64,000 nucleotides of DNA from Ectocarpus siliculosus (taxonomy: Eukaryota; Sar; Phaeophyceae; Ectocarpales; Ectocarpaceae): the NCBI GenBank assembly GCA_000310025.1, contig FN649736.1:3201344-3265343 (forward strand). The letters are read 5' to 3'. Each line of letters opens with the position of its first letter. The first letter of the stretch is position 1. Made by a program: the position numbers and the translations under genes. Below, in pieces: positions 48,501 to 59,600 of this stretch. Below the pieces are notes generated by a model. That model saw only the letters and a list, made by a program, of their open reading frames with translations, was not told the DNA's origin and searched no databases.

Positions 48501-51500
48501 CGAAGACAAAGGTTGGATCAAAGACAGATAAAGGAGGGCGCATGCTGCGACAGATCTGAGTGGTCTAGAAACCCGCGTGCGAGATTGCTCTCGGATGTGC
48601 CGAAACCCGTCTATACCAGGAGCAGTACATCAAAGCACCCACACCCTGGCGAATTTGAGCAATCCGCTGCGTGAACATCTGTTTCAGAATAGCATACCTG
48701 ATCTGAACATCGTTTTAGTAGACATGCGCTCCGGGTGTTGCAAACGTCGGAGTGTACACGTCACCACCAGTGCGCAGTATGCTGCTGTACTCCAAGTCGT
48801 AGATGTTCAGTTCGCAGTTGACACATCCTAGAACTTTCGCAAACGACAACAGAACAAAGATAAATCGACAAACACAGCTGACGTACAAAACATCTATCGG
48901 GACCATCATGTGTTTCCTATCTGAAGGGTCGTTTTAGAGTTGTTGTAGTTGAAGGTGTACTTTGAAACGTTCGTGCAGCCATAGTTGCAGCAACGGTGGC
49001 AACACGCAGATTGGTGGCTAGAAGCATACAGAAGACGAGTAATGGACGTATAGTGCAGGACGATGAGGTGACGAAGCAAGGAAATTATTCACAATAGGAC
49101 GAAACATGAATACGCAAGCAGGATGGGCACATCAGAAAAAAGCGTTTTCAGAAAAAAAAGACGTACGGTTTTCTTCGACCATAAAATATGATTCGATGTT
49201 TCGACGATTGCCTTGCTCTGTTTGCGTGCGGCAACTGCATGCTGCATGCCCTCCTGCAAGCTTTCATAAGCCTCTACTGAGACTGCAAATGCGTGAAACA
49301 AATGAATCCCGCGCATCGCAAGTTCTATCTACCGCTCCACCGTTACCGCTGCGTGATATGGCGTTCTAGCAAGGATGGAAGCCATTGCACTTTGCTGCTC
49401 GGGATGGGCACCTTGCGTGCGTCGAGCTTCTCCTCAGCAAAAAGGCCAAGGCATCGTGCGTCACCAAGGTGAGCAACCCCTTAAACCTTGTCCTGATATC
49501 AAGACTGATGTGCACCACTTACCGCACAACCTCTTTGCCTGTTCATTCAACCAATGTCCTACCAACAACTAGTGCTCACGTTGTTGTGCTTCAGGACTGT
49601 CTCTCTACCCCTCTTCACGTCGCTGCCAATGCGGGCTTCGCTGACGTCTGTAGGCGCTTGCTGGAGGAGGACATTGACCCCGACGCACGTGATGTGGTGA
49701 GATTCTTCATCACGATATGATTGAGTTTTTGATTGTGCCTCGGTGTCTCGAGCCAGGAAATCGAACAAGTCTTTCGCCTCTAGAGAGGTTCGGTACGGTG
49801 TGAAGACGAACACGCTGGAGCAGCCGCGGGGCACCTCCGGGATGAAAGCCAAAGGCAACATTTAATGGGTTGTGTGGGGATGTGCCTGTATTGCTAGGAA
49901 TCACCGGTTCGCATAACCCGGCAGGGCCACCTTTGGACGACATTTGTAGCTTTCTTCACTTGAAGTACCTCTGAAGCTTCCGGGAATACTTCAGAGTGTT
50001 AACAGCCATGCATGCAGCTTGGGCGTCTTTCTCACGACACCACGTTGTTGATGTCGCTCGTTGCACTCTTTCCCGGACGTGATCACCTGGAACTTCGGCG
50101 GGCGCCGGCACTGGGCGAATATTCCGCGTTCTAAACGGTGTTTAGATCGACCGCACAGCAATGCATTTGGCGGGTGAGCCAACCGCAAAACACACACACA
50201 TATATATATGCAGCGTGAGGGGTTTATGGAGGCCTACCTGAGTCAGAACTCGAGATGCACATCGTCAGAACCCGTGTAGTGTATAGCACCAGAGATGATG
50301 AAAAATGTTTGTTAGTTTCACCACCGCTGCGCGTTGAAGTGAAGGCCATCTGCGTCGTGCCGGTGCTACGCTTCTCTCCCTATGTGTGCGGTGGTCAAAA
50401 TCGAATCGTTCATCGAACGCAGCCGACCAAGGGCACCTGGAGGTGGTCAAGGCGCTGCTCGAGGGAGGGGCGAAGGTGGACGTGCTGGATCACGACAGCT
50501 GGTCCCCTCGCCAAGTAAGCGACACTTCCCCTCGCTTCGAAAAGTGGATGAACAAGAGGACGTCTTTTCCGAGGACGAATGATTATCTACGCGAGAGTAG
50601 CCGCAGTTGCCTGATCCCCCTCGACCCTTGCACACACCATTACAACAATTCGCTGCCGAGGTTTCATCAGAGGTTCAGTCGAAACAAATGGTACAGCTTC
50701 CTCCCCCCAATCTGACAATTATTATTACTTACGCCCCATGGATCCGAGGCCAGTGTTCACCCATGTTTGCCTACCCGATCTGTCTTACGATATCTTGGCA
50801 GAGTGCGGAGTTCCGAGGCTTCCTGGAGGTCGCCGCGGTGCTCGCGAAGGACTACTCCGTCCTCAAAGAGGGGGAGGGGGCTACCAAGGGTGCATCGGCA
50901 GCATTGCCTCCCGCCCCGTGGCACATCGAAATATTTGCCCAGGCAAGGCACAGCTCTTCCAGCATTGAAGTACGAGTGTGGAGATGCTTCCAGAACTGCA
51001 AAATCTTCCAGGACTTCAGTTTATTGTCGAGTCCGGCCGATCGTACCACTGACTTCACCTTACCTCTCGGAGCTTTCAGTACCCTTGGAACGAGCTTGAC
51101 CCGTTCTCATTTAAGTGTTGCACCCTTGTGTTGTAGAAAATCGTTCCCCGAGAACAAACGTGACCCTTCACTTACATGCGTAGCGTTGCAGGTAGACGTT
51201 CCGAGGGAATGACATGGTAGGACAAACGAGCTAGATAATGCGAAAGTGTTGAGTGCCGGTCGATGCTCGTGAAACTCTTGGTCAATCTTGCGATCACCGC
51301 CCCGTGGTTCCAACGCCAACCAGGTTCGCCTAGACACCGCGAGGCAGCGAAAACTCCACGGCGTTTCTGTCGCGCGCGAAGGAGTGTACGCCAGGTATGC
51401 CAACATCTACAAGGATCACGCCGCCCGGACCTACGCCCGCACGATCGAGGCCTCTCGGCAGGAGAGGGGCGGGCTCGAGGCATACCGTCGCCGCGTCGTG

Positions 51501-52238
51501 AAAGCATCGACGGACGCGGAGCGCTACCGAGGGTACGTCGAGATGGACACGCCCAGGGACGACCCCCACTGGGAGGAGGACGGGCTAGGGCTGCTGCCGG
51601 CCGACGGTGGCAGCACGTCAACGAATTACGCGGCTTCTTCCAACGGCCGAGAGAGTGGCAGCGTTGCAGGATTCTCCCCGTCAAGAAGCAGTGCCAACGT
51701 GGACGTTTCCTTGTCTAGCGAAAAAGAGGATGGAGCAGGCAGAGGGCTCGTGCACGGCGACGAGACTGCCCGGCGTTGGCCAGTAGATCGGGCTGCGCCC
51801 GAGTGCTCGATGGGTGACGGCGGGGAGCCGGAGGCGCCTGCGGTATCGAGGTTGGATAGCGTCACCGACGACGAAAATACCGCGACAACACGAAGATCGT
51901 TCGACCATGGTGGCGGTGGAGGTCGTGGTTGTTTCGTGGACGTGGTCCCGTTCAACAATATCCGCGCCAAGTACTTGAGACCGTGGAACGACACAGAGCT
52001 GTCCAGGCCCTACCACGTCGCCCCTTCGCCGACCTGGAGGGCGGATAGAGCAGTAGGGACCCCAAGTTTGGCCTCGAGCGTGGGGTCATCTATTACCTCT
52101 ACTGATGCCTTTTCGGCTGCCGGAAGTGGGCAAACGTTGGAAGCGTACCGAAAGACAAACCTGAGGAACCCGGCGACGCACCGGCCGCGCAGCCGGACGT
52201 TGAACTGGAAGGATGGGAAAGAATGGCGCATGAACTAA
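45552..52238 (+). CDS. RanBP2-type zinc finger and ankyrin-repeat protein
   Basis: Nine exons join in phase: 45552-45678, 45876-45985, 48413-48511, 49370-49468, 49595-49696, 50146-50173, 50423-50514, 50802-50942 and 51324-52238, about 570 residues from ATG 45552. Residues about 15-35 (WPCHCCNRVNDKMVKRCRTC) fit W-x-C-x2-C-x3-N-x6-C-x2-C, the RanBP2/NZF zinc finger, which in other proteins binds ubiquitin or RNA. Ankyrin repeats follow (NWTPAHLASKYGNLDLLEVL, GWKPLHFAARDGHLACVELL, STPLHVAANAGFADVCRRLL, RTAMHLAADQGHLEVVKALL). Most repeats are one 33-34-codon exon; one is split by a 28-nt micro-exon. The intron after 50942 appears to use a GC donor (CAG|GCAAGG). The last exon encodes a basic helix (residues RQRKLHGVSVAREG) and a low-complexity acidic/Ser-rich tail. 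A protein-interaction role is likely; the partner is unknown. Confidence 0.75.
50146..50173 (+). other. 28-nt micro-exon completing an ankyrin repeat
   Basis: TTTAG precedes and GTGAGC follows. It encodes IDRTAMHLA plus one base, joining phase 0 upstream and phase 1 downstream, and restores the TPLHxAA-type consensus between neighbouring exons. Confidence 0.7.
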
Positions 52239-54816
52239 ATGAGATTAACCCCAAGAACGAGGTTTCACGGGGTGCGCCTTTGTGACAGCGGACAGACGTC
52301 GAAGTCGAAGCATCAACTGGCTGCTCGCCGTGTTTCTGTTCGGGATAGCGTGTGTAGAAGTACCGGCCAGGCAGCGCAGCCCACTCGCAAGGTTTGTTTT
52401 CGTCAGAAAGTCAGGCTCACATGTTTACGAGGCTCGTTGTCGTCAAGTCACTGTTGTCCGCGTTATGTTCTCTCAGAGAAACACCGTAAAGTGGAATCCC
52501 TCAACAGTGCCGAGTGAATAGTATCACGCCCGGTGAAATCGCACGACACGGATGGAATGGGTTTGCAATCGTACTGCGTACTTGACGCGTGTACTGACTT
52601 CAGGAAATGAGACAACGCCCGTACCAGGGCGTGGCGTGAAAAGGGAGTGCCGACAGGAAGCAACTAAGCACGAACCCCGTGTATCATCACGGCACCCCTA
52701 CCAGTACACTAGTCTCTACCATCTGCGTGACACAAAAACATACGGCAGACATATCCAACCAAAATGTCCGTAGGCCCACGGACAGAAAATTCAAGGTTCA
52801 AGTTGTCCCATTCTCTGAAAAAGTGGCGGGTGCCTGGTATAGTGCCGATGGATCTGATGGGCACATCCCGGGAGTCTGAGGCACCCTCTCTGTAGCCGTA
52901 AAATGGTTTTGACTCAACAGTATGGAAGACATGCGTGCTAGTTGGATTTGTATAAAGCTTGGAAGGTATTGGAAAGTACGAGCAGAGATCGGATCGATAT
53001 GTTATATAGCGATTGAAAGCAGTAACACCAAACAAGAATTCAGAAATTAAGTAATCAGGAATCACAAGAGAGTATCCTAATAATAAAAAAACAACTCATC
53101 CAAGATTGGAGGTGAAATGAAAAACAACTCGTTATGCCAATATGAGCACCTCAATGCCGTGATGCCCTTTGTCCTGCCCTCGGCATGCGGGACTACTGTA
53201 CTCTATAGCAACTTCGTCGGCGACAACCGCCAGGCGTGTGGGGCTACTGTAGACAAAAATCGAAAAACGCTGGGTCGACGTAGCCCCTCTCTCTTGGAGA
53301 ATACAGTCAATCCTCACCGGCCGACCGAGCATCCACACGGCGTCTGGCCCAACATCTAACCACAATCCGTACGGCCTACCATGGGTCGCGTTGGGAGGTC
53401 AGGGAGGGGGCGGATACTTTCCGGGTACTCCGAGCGGGGGTACTTGTATGTGTTGCATGCCTTAGCGACTAGACCATTGACCACGCGTCATCGAGAGGAC
53501 AGAGCATTGTTCCCACAGGACCGATGATCACCGATGGCCAATCGCCCCTTCCTACTTTGCCAAAGGTGGCTCAAAAATGTCTTCCCTACATGTTGTCTGT
53601 CTATCCTATCGATATCACTTCCCGCCTTTTCAACCCACTGTCTATGCCCCAGTACGGCTATCGCCTTTTCCTCGCTACAGTATTCCATGCCTCAAACATC
53701 TCCCTGTACCTCCCTTCTATTTTCCCAGCTCAGTCATGTACACGTCCCTCTCCTTCTTGTACAATGAACACTCCCCAAGTACATGAACCCGGTCTTCGAG
53801 CGAGGGGGGGCGGGGCGTAGTCATGTTTTGCATCAGATATGGGGCGGTCGAAAATCGGCATGGGAGGGAGGAATCTGGACTCAAGATTGCTCATGCTTGA
53901 CTATCCGATCTACGTATATTGGTGTCGTGACCCGGCATACATAATTCTACTAAGCCCCTTTGTCACTTCAAAGGCGATGCACAACCAGGAGATGGTTAAG
54001 GGGGCCAAGCATTTCAAGACTGTTTTTTCGAGACACGCGCGTAGCATCGACAGCCGGCCAATCATATCACACCTCATACCCCTAGCCAACCCCTCTCACA
54101 TTCAGTGCAGCCATGAATCGATCAAAACATTACCAACAAAAACATCCAATCATCCGCGTATTGTCCACTCTGCACCGCCTTGAAAGGTAACTCTCAAATC
54201 AGACTCCTTCAGTGTAATTCGGTACGGGCACGCTTGCCAACCTCTAAAGCATTGGTGACGCGCCGCGCGGAAAGACCCGCATTGAGGAGCCTGTGTCACC
54301 GGATGCACATAAACCCATGGGCAGGTGAAGAGTCTCGAAGAAACCCCATACGCTGTCGAAATTTGAAATCAATCGTGGAAGCCACCGCTCCTACACCCGC
54401 CGCGCGTACAAGCTGATGCTGGCTCGTGTAGAGTCCGGTACGGAGAGCACTCGAGAAAGCATGTACGACCGGACACTCAGCCCACAGTGATACCGTTAGC
54501 TTCTCCAAGTGCGCATGTCATTCGTTGCCGAAACCCCCACGCTCTTGGTCGGAGCGCGCCCTCACAGGAAGCCCACGATCGTGCGGAATGTGTCCTGCAC
54601 CTCAAGACCCACCAGAAACTTCACTATACTGCTCAGTCCCGCACCTTTGGCTTCAGCTCCAGCTCCAACTTTGCACCCCATGCTTTAAGGTTCTCTCCTT
54701 GGTTTTCGCGTTTTTCAAGCTCTGTCCTGCTCGGTCAACAGCTTGCATTAAAGAAACGCCGGTCTCGCCACCGATCTCATAGCCGTTTGCCGTTGTACAG
54801 CGAGAATGAAGCATGA
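52239..54816. other. Spacer after zinc finger-ankyrin gene
   Basis: No supported gene. At 53440-53530 a fragment (TGCATGCCTTAGCGACTAGACCATTGACC...) resembles the start of the SINE-like repeat, again next to a G run. Polypyrimidine sequence occurs at 53600-53760. Confidence 0.45.
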
Positions 54817-56010
54817 TCAGGCCACACCGGCGATTCCAACTCTGTCTGCCGGCTTGGGGGCTAGCAGAAGTCGTACACCCTCGATCTTAGTTGGGGAGCA
54901 GGTGCAGTGAATTGGAAGAACATCGAGATTCATCGCCGGGGTCTTGCCGTCGATGCCCCAGTCTGTTTCGCCCGCTCCCCATCGCAACAGCAGGTCCACC
55001 ACCAACTCTGGGCCGGGGTTCTGGTGACGGCAATCCTGGTGCAATACCATGTCCTGCCACATGCCGTCACCGCAAGGATTGGTGTCAGCTCTATGCCGAA
55101 AAAGGGCAAGCATGGCCTCGCGGTTGTTGTATAGTGCGGTGTGGGAAGGTGGCGTCCACCCATCTTCTTCCGACTCCCTGTTGACGTTACCCCGGCCTCA
55201 CTCAGCGCATCTATAGCGCCCACTTGGTTGTAACTGGCTGCAACATGGAGAACGGTGTGTCCATTGCTTGGAAGAGTCTGCACGCTCCCCGTGTACAAGG
55301 ATATCCTAGAGGATAGATACATGCCCACCGGAAGCAGCAATGTGTAGCGCTGAAAAGGGGCCCTTGGTGGCCCTCCAACTACTCACAGTGACACCGGCCT
55401 TCAGCAGAGTCTCCACTACATACCTCCAAACGACCGCTGCTTGCCTCCCAAACCAGGGCCGAATCGCCCTGAGAATCATCACCAGCATCCTTGTTGATAC
55501 CCGCGAGCAATAATAAATTGGACACGATCTCCACGTGCCCTCCTGCGGCAGCTTGGTGGAGAGCAGTTGCACCGTAATGACCCTGGCGAGGGTCTGCACG
55601 TCCTACCAACAACTCGTTCTTCACCAGCTAGCTGTCGTTGGTGCCTCCGAGCACGGCCTCGTGCAGGACGCAGCGCTGGTCAAGGGGGCCCTCAAAGCCT
55701 ACGTCCGCCCCAGCGATAAATCAAACTTCTCACCGCCTCCACGTGACCGCACACGGTTGCCACGTGCAGAGCCGATCTCTTTGGGGGGACATGGACACAG
55801 TGTCAACGTCCGGCTGAGCCCGAGCACGGAGCAAGGCATTCAGTGATCACGCTTGTGCGCTTCCACCGACAGCAGCCGCGTCGAGTAGAGTGCGACCTCG
55901 ACAAGCCCTCCATCCCGCGCTCCCGTCCGCCCCAGCCTCGATCAGAGCATTCACTAGATCCAGGTTGCCGCGGCCGGCGGCATGCTCGAGTGGACGACAC
56001 AACAAGCTTG
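54817..56010 (-). pseudogene. Ankyrin-repeat pseudogene
   Basis: Ankyrin repeats are readable on the minus strand but only by changing frame repeatedly: LEHAAGRGNLDLVNALIEAG (about 55995), SALHVATVCGHVEAV, GATALHQAAAGGHVEIV, VVETLLKAGV, SALHIAASGGHVSIL, GHTVLHVAASYNQVGAIDAL and REAMLALFRHRADTNP. Breaks include a four-base insertion-like shift near 55415, a stop (TAG) plus frame change near 55317, and a one-base loss near 55180. No splice sites at these points repair the frame. The intact ankyrin gene upstream is not an obvious direct parent. Sequencing error at this many points is unlikely but not excluded. Confidence 0.7.
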
Positions 56011-56524
56011 AAGATTTCACACTCGAGTCCTCGAAGGGACGCGCATCTGGGAAAGAGATGCATCATGAACCGCCCGCCTTCGTCTAGTCGGTGTGGGCAG
56101 CAGCCAATACCAGGCGGGCCAACTTTACAAAGGTCATACCAGGTACTGCTGATGTAGTCGACAGCCGAGGCCACCGTCCCGTGCGGTCTGTACATACAAC
56201 AAAGTAGAATCAGGAAAATGCGCTGTATGTAGATAGATGTCGTAGATTATGATGAAGATCTTCTGCTATTATTTAGTCTGCTGCCTTGCCGATTTGCTCC
56301 CAGCAGGACGCCACAAGCTTGCTTGGCCTGTAAGTGCCTTGGAGTAAACTTTCTTGTTGTGCGGGAAGCAAGCACCGCAGAGACGTAGGGACGTAGAGAC
56401 CCGGAATACACACAACAAGCACGCGTCCCTACAACATGATTGTCGAAAAGACCCCACCCAGATCTCCGAATCTCCTTTCGCTGGAGGCGTGTTGTGCAGC
56501 GCCCGGGGGCATTCCCATATCATC

Positions 56525-56610
56525 CCCGCCCCCCTCTCTGCGGGACGGGCTCGAACCCGTTGCTGTGTCAAAACAAGAGAGCGGGAGCTCTACAACAAGA
56601 GGTTAGATCC
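56525..56610 (-). ncRNA. tRNA-like remnant
   Basis: On the minus strand TTGTTGTAGAGC resembles a D-arm and ACGGGTTCGAGCCCGT a T-arm, but acceptor and anticodon stems do not fold and the T-loop is one base short. It sits directly upstream of the ATG of the next gene. Confidence 0.25.
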
Positions 56611-56613
56611 TTC

Positions 56614-59600
56614 ATGTCCGCAAGGCCCACTCAGATAAATGCAGGCCCACAAAGCGCAGCGCAGGCTGCAGCGCCCGTGATCTCCGCCGGCGGCGGCGCA
56701 GCAACAGCAGCCCAGGGCCCCACAGGCTCTGGTGCACAGGCCACCAAAGGCCCAGCAACAAGCGGCTCAGCGTCCACGGCAGGGGCAGGCAACAGGAAGC
56801 GTGAGTTGAAAAACCTCAAGTAGATGCAGCAGTCATGCCCAGCCTTTGCATGCACGTTTTGACCAAGCGGCGCTCGGATCAGCGTCCTGTGTACACGGCG
56901 CCAACCCCGAAACGAGATGAGAGATGCTGCTGTACCCCATCGGTCAGCAGAGATACCGGGTTCTGCTGCTGTCTGCGGTGGTGTATGTTTGCCCACACAC
57001 CGTGCACGACGTTGATTATCGTTATGGAGAGCGCCTCCCCTGGCGCTCTATTCCAGGAGTGATGCAGCATGCCGCCCTCTGTCCTTCCTTTGGAGCGGCT
57101 GAAATCCACGATGATGGCGTTTCCTAGGTCGTTCGCTTGGTCTTTAAAGCAGAAAAGCAGCATGGCTCGGGTGGTCTCGTTGAGTCCGTGGCCCAAAACC
57201 CCCTGACATAAAAAAGCAAAAAACAGAAACAGAGACAAACACCGCCTTGCCGAGCCCTTGAACCCGGAGATTCCGCAGCCGCACTGCGGGTGGCTGCAGC
57301 GACAATGTCCCACCGAGGTGCGTAGCTCGCTTGTTGGTTGCCCCAGCTCGCCAAGCTTGTTTTGCGATCCACCTGAGGAAGTGACGGTGACAATAAATAA
57401 GCCGCGTGACCTTCCCGCAAAATGCGAAGACCAAACCGACTATAACAGCTAATACCCACCCTTTCCATCCGCCCTCGTTACCGCACCGCATTTTTTCCCA
57501 AAAATGGATTCACCTGCTGCTGTGGTGTGTACGTGTCTGCAGAGAACCATGGCGCGGGCGGTAAGGCGCGGAAGGGCGGGGCGGGAGGAGATGCTGGCGG
57601 GAGCGTTGCTCAGCCGAAGCCGTCCGTGGGAGGGGCGCAGCAATTTGAGCATGCGGTGAGAAAAAAGCTTTGTTGAAAGGGTCAACCCCAGAAAAAAATC
57701 TCACCAACAATGAATCAAGCTGGTCGTGGGGCCGCGGGGCATCCATCTGCTGTCTGTCTTTACGTCTATACCCTATCTGGGAAGTGTAAGCCAAAACGAA
57801 AGGAAGTCGTGTAGTATTCGACTAAATGGTCGCAGTCGGTCGTGCACCCATGTGGAACAGCATTGGATTCCCTGCAACCGAATTTTTTCATCCACGCGGA
57901 AGGCTTCCCAAACTTCGATCTGGGAATCAGCAGTGACCCCATCATGTCTTGTGTGTGACTGCTGCACCACACCCTCCGCCTCCAACGCTGCCCACAAAAA
58001 TACGGGCGCATGTCATTAACAGAATGGTGCGGGCCGCGCGCTTGCCTACGCCAGCCCCTGTTTTTGCTCGGCTTATCGATCGATCCACTGCTGACTTTCA
58101 CACCCCGGGCGGCAACACTTTGCAGCAGCCAATAAGGCGAGTTGTTTGCCAGAAAAAGGTGGTTCTCGCGGGTACCACACTACAAATGTACGGGCAGGCG
58201 GCATAGGTAATAGTTGCGCGTATGCATATACATAAACGGAATGGAATTAATTTGTGGAACGTGTTGACTGCTGTTAAAATATACCATCTCCAACAAGGTC
58301 GTGTCCGGCCCCATGTGATTGCACCCTCGGAGGGCAGCGCCTGTTGAGGTTTTGTCTGCCCTCTGGGGTGACTGGCGCCCCGTCGAATAGATAGTCTCCT
58401 GTCGGTGTGTGGATTATTATTTGGTGTTCATCACGGGCCGGAAACCGGCGGGTTCCGTCGCAGTAACAAGTATTTCATGGGAAGATGCTGACACGCACGC
58501 AGCGCCGTAGCGATGATATGTCTGATCGGTGTGCGTGCCACCGTGCACGAATGTACCAACGGGCCCAGCCCCTCTTACGATGACCGTATCGTGTTTTGTG
58601 TGAGCTGAATGAACCCTCCGACACGAAGCTCCGCCCTGCGGCGAACCTAACAATTGTAGTACAACGTAGCGCCTCGAGGTTCTTTGTTGTGGGTTCGTGT
58701 GTACACTGCTCTTTTTTTGTTAGGACTATCTCTAGAACGGCCCCTCGCACCCAGGTTAGACACAACACAACAGAAGGCATGTTGTAAGAATTTATTTGTC
58801 GAGGCGTATTGTTCGGGAAGCCGCCCGAGTACAGGTGCCGCAAGTGCCCAGAGCCTCACAGGCTCGTTTTCGTCCCTTTGGTGCTGCCTGCTTGGGTGTA
58901 AGCCGATTAAGTATGGTAGCTGGCTAATGCCACCAGTTGCACCGCTTTTTTTACGACCTGCGTACTACATGTACCCCGTCGACACAAACAATGCATGTTT
59001 TATGCCGCGCCGACTTGCGGCCCCGGATGTTTTTACCCCTGTCCAAAGATTCTCGCTCGCACTGGTTGTTGGCTGAAATTTCGCTCATCTCCCAAGGCGA
59101 GGCTAGACTGCTGTATACCCTGCAACATTGCTCTCTGTAAGGGCGAGTGATGTTGTAGAGTGTACAGCAGTCTACAAGCCTCGCCGTGATGATGCACAAC
59201 ATCATATTTATCAGCCAACACTCCGAACAAGAATCATTCGACAGGGTAAAACTCCGGGGCCGCAAGTCGGCGCGGCATACACACATGCATATATTGTGCT
59301 AAAAATCGAACCACACCTTTTTTTTCGATGGTGAGGACTGAGTGACGCATGCTTGAATGTGGACGTCGTTGAGTCGGTTGAATTCCTACACGACACAGCA
59401 GATTGAGTGTTACAACAACAGTTTTTCGAGAGGGGGGCGAGAACCCCAGGCGGCATGCCCAAGACTTATCATATCTACGCCAAGCCTCCGAATCTTCGAA
59501 GGTTTCCTGGACCGCCTTGCTGGGGTTTTTGAGCGTTACACTATATGTGAAAAGGGAGGAGGTCGTATCAACCCTAACCCTAACGTTAAGCCCCAGCCTA

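Noticed and set aside
56879-57313. 144-codon minus-strand ORF in the first intron of the Gln-rich gene
   Set aside because: It has no ATG start, no recognised family and no supporting splice partners; probably chance.
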